Shown in pieces: positions 4,930-5,515 of a stretch of 5,515 nucleotides of DNA. Source of the DNA: JBKQWK01 sp052139595. GTDB lineage: Bacteria > Actinomycetota > Thermoleophilia > UBA2241. Under the pieces are notes generated by a model. That model saw only the letters and a program-made list of their open reading frames with translations. It had not been told where the DNA came from and did not search any database. The number at the start of each line of letters is the position of its first letter. Positions within the stretch are counted from its first letter, which is position 1. A program made the translations under genes and the position numbers. The stretch is from the NCBI GenBank assembly GCA_052139595.1, contig JBKQWK010000271.1, positions 1 to 5,515 of the forward strand, in the 5' to 3' direction.

Positions 4930-5515
4930 ATGATCATGAGTGATCTGCCGGCAACTAGTGCAGTGATGGAACTACCAGAGCTAGCGTTCGACGAGCTCGC
5001 TGACCTGCTCAGCGAAGGCCGCGAACAGGGCTACCTGACGAGCGATCGCATCGCTGACTCGCTGCAGGACGTCGAGCTGACGACCGACCAGATCGAGAAC
5101 ATTTACAATCTGTTCATCGACATGGGCATCGACATCATCGAGGGTGACGTCAGCCTCCTCGACGAGAGTCAGGACGCCAAGGGCGAAGAAGAGGTCATTC
5201 CCAAGCTCGATTTGTCGATAAAGACGCCGACCAACGACCCGGTGCGCATGTACCTCAAAGAAATCGGCAAGGTACCGTTGCTGACCGCCGCCCAAGAGGT
5301 CGCCCTGGGCAAACGCATCGAGGGCCACGACAGAAAGGCGAAAGACACACTCATCGCCGCCAACCTGCGCCTGGTTGTGGCGAACGCCAAGCACTACATC
5401 GGTCGCGGCCTACCCTTTCTCGACTTAATCCAGGAGGGTAACCTCGGCCTCATTCGCGCGGTCGAGAAGTTCGACTATCGCCGCGGCTTTAAGTTCTCAA
5501 CCTATGCCACCTGGT
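4930..5515 (+). CDS. rpoD: Primary-type RNA polymerase sigma-70 factor, N-terminal 195 residues (3' end outside window)
   Basis: Sigma subunit that directs RNA polymerase to housekeeping promoters. Residues about 18-70 are region 1.1 (LLSEGREQGYLTSDRIADSL, then LTTDQIENIYNLFIDMGIDI), found only in primary sigmas and close paralogues. After an acidic linker and the family-typical basic-polar joint (KTPTNDPVRMYLKEIGKVPL) come region 1.2 (about 103-135) and region 2.1-2.2 (NLRLVVANAKHYIGRGLPF, DLIQEGNLGLIRAVEKFDYR), ending in region 2.3 (FKFSTYATW) at the window edge. Regions 3 and 4 are not seen. Three in-frame ATGs occur (4924, 4930, 4936); SD AAGGAG (4917-4922) is 7 nt from 4930, which is preferred, but only 1 nt from 4924. 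No dnaG gene, the common upstream neighbour of rpoD, is present; small element-like genes are there instead. Identity is secure; whether it is the sole housekeeping sigma or a second copy is open. Confidence 0.93.
   Translation, partial: MIMSDLPATSAVMELPELAFDELADLLSEGREQGYLTSDRIADSLQDVELTTDQIENIYNLFIDMGIDIIEGDVSLLDESQDAKGEEEVIPKLDLSIKTPTNDPVRMYLKEIGKVPLLTAAQEVALGKRIEGHDRKAKDTLIAANLRLVVANAKHYIGRGLPFLDLIQEGNLGLIRAVEKFDYRRGFKFSTYATW

Noticed and set aside
4981..5394. Minus-strand 137-codon frame opposite the sigma factor
   Set aside because: Antisense shadow of conserved sigma regions 1-2.
1..5515. tRNA, rRNA, CRISPR array, transposase or paired att repeats
   Set aside because: Looked for T-loop-like sequence, regularly spaced repeats, transposase motifs and matching direct repeats near both ends; none convincing.

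Overview
The window is high-GC bacterial DNA. Coding genes use mostly G/C third positions, good Shine-Dalgarno (SD) sequences and tight stop/start overlaps. The sigma factor at the right end and the integrase at the left end look to me like those of a deep-branching Actinomycetota or a related Gram-positive/Chloroflexota-type lineage. That placement rests on recollection of family members, not on a search.

Layout. Positions 1-749 (minus strand) hold the N-terminal 249 residues of a tyrosine recombinase with a zinc ribbon in its arm domain; the gene runs off the left edge. Positions 750-965 hold no convincing gene, but carry an open frame that looks like the remnant of a truncated secreted protein. 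Positions 966-3252 (minus strand) are a three-gene operon in the order tetR, ABC ATPase, ABC-2 permease, with each junction overlapping by one or two bases. It is preceded by a near-consensus promoter (TTGACG, 16 bp, TATAAT) whose -10 and start site are covered by a TetR-type palindrome. It is most likely a self-repressed drug/peptide exporter of the BcrAB/lantibiotic-immunity type. The ATPase has no ATG, GTG or TTG at the expected place and appears to begin with CTG.

Positions 3310-3526 are a control region with a 10-bp-arm inverted repeat. Positions 3527-3984 (plus strand) hold two small genes of unknown function, each with a strong SD, closed by a large hairpin that probably terminates them. 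Positions 3985-4331 are non-coding apart from hairpins and a T7 run. Positions 4332-4673 (plus) encode a small treble-clef-like zinc-finger protein, possibly read from a leaderless transcript. A second small cysteine-rich frame overlaps its end (4666-4878, uncertain). From 4930 to the right edge is the N-terminal 195 residues of a primary-type sigma-70 factor (regions 1.1, 1.2 and most of region 2).

Overall the window reads as the accessory end of an integrated element or plasmid-like island: integrase, cargo exporter with its own repressor, and several tiny zinc-binding or unknown proteins, next to a sigma-70 gene. Whether that sigma gene is the chromosomal copy flanking the island or an extra copy carried with it cannot be decided here. 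I found no tRNA, rRNA, CRISPR array or transposase. No complete novel system can be proved from these bases. The best leads are the unknown small-gene pair, the small zinc-binding proteins beside the sigma gene, and the CTG-started ATPase.
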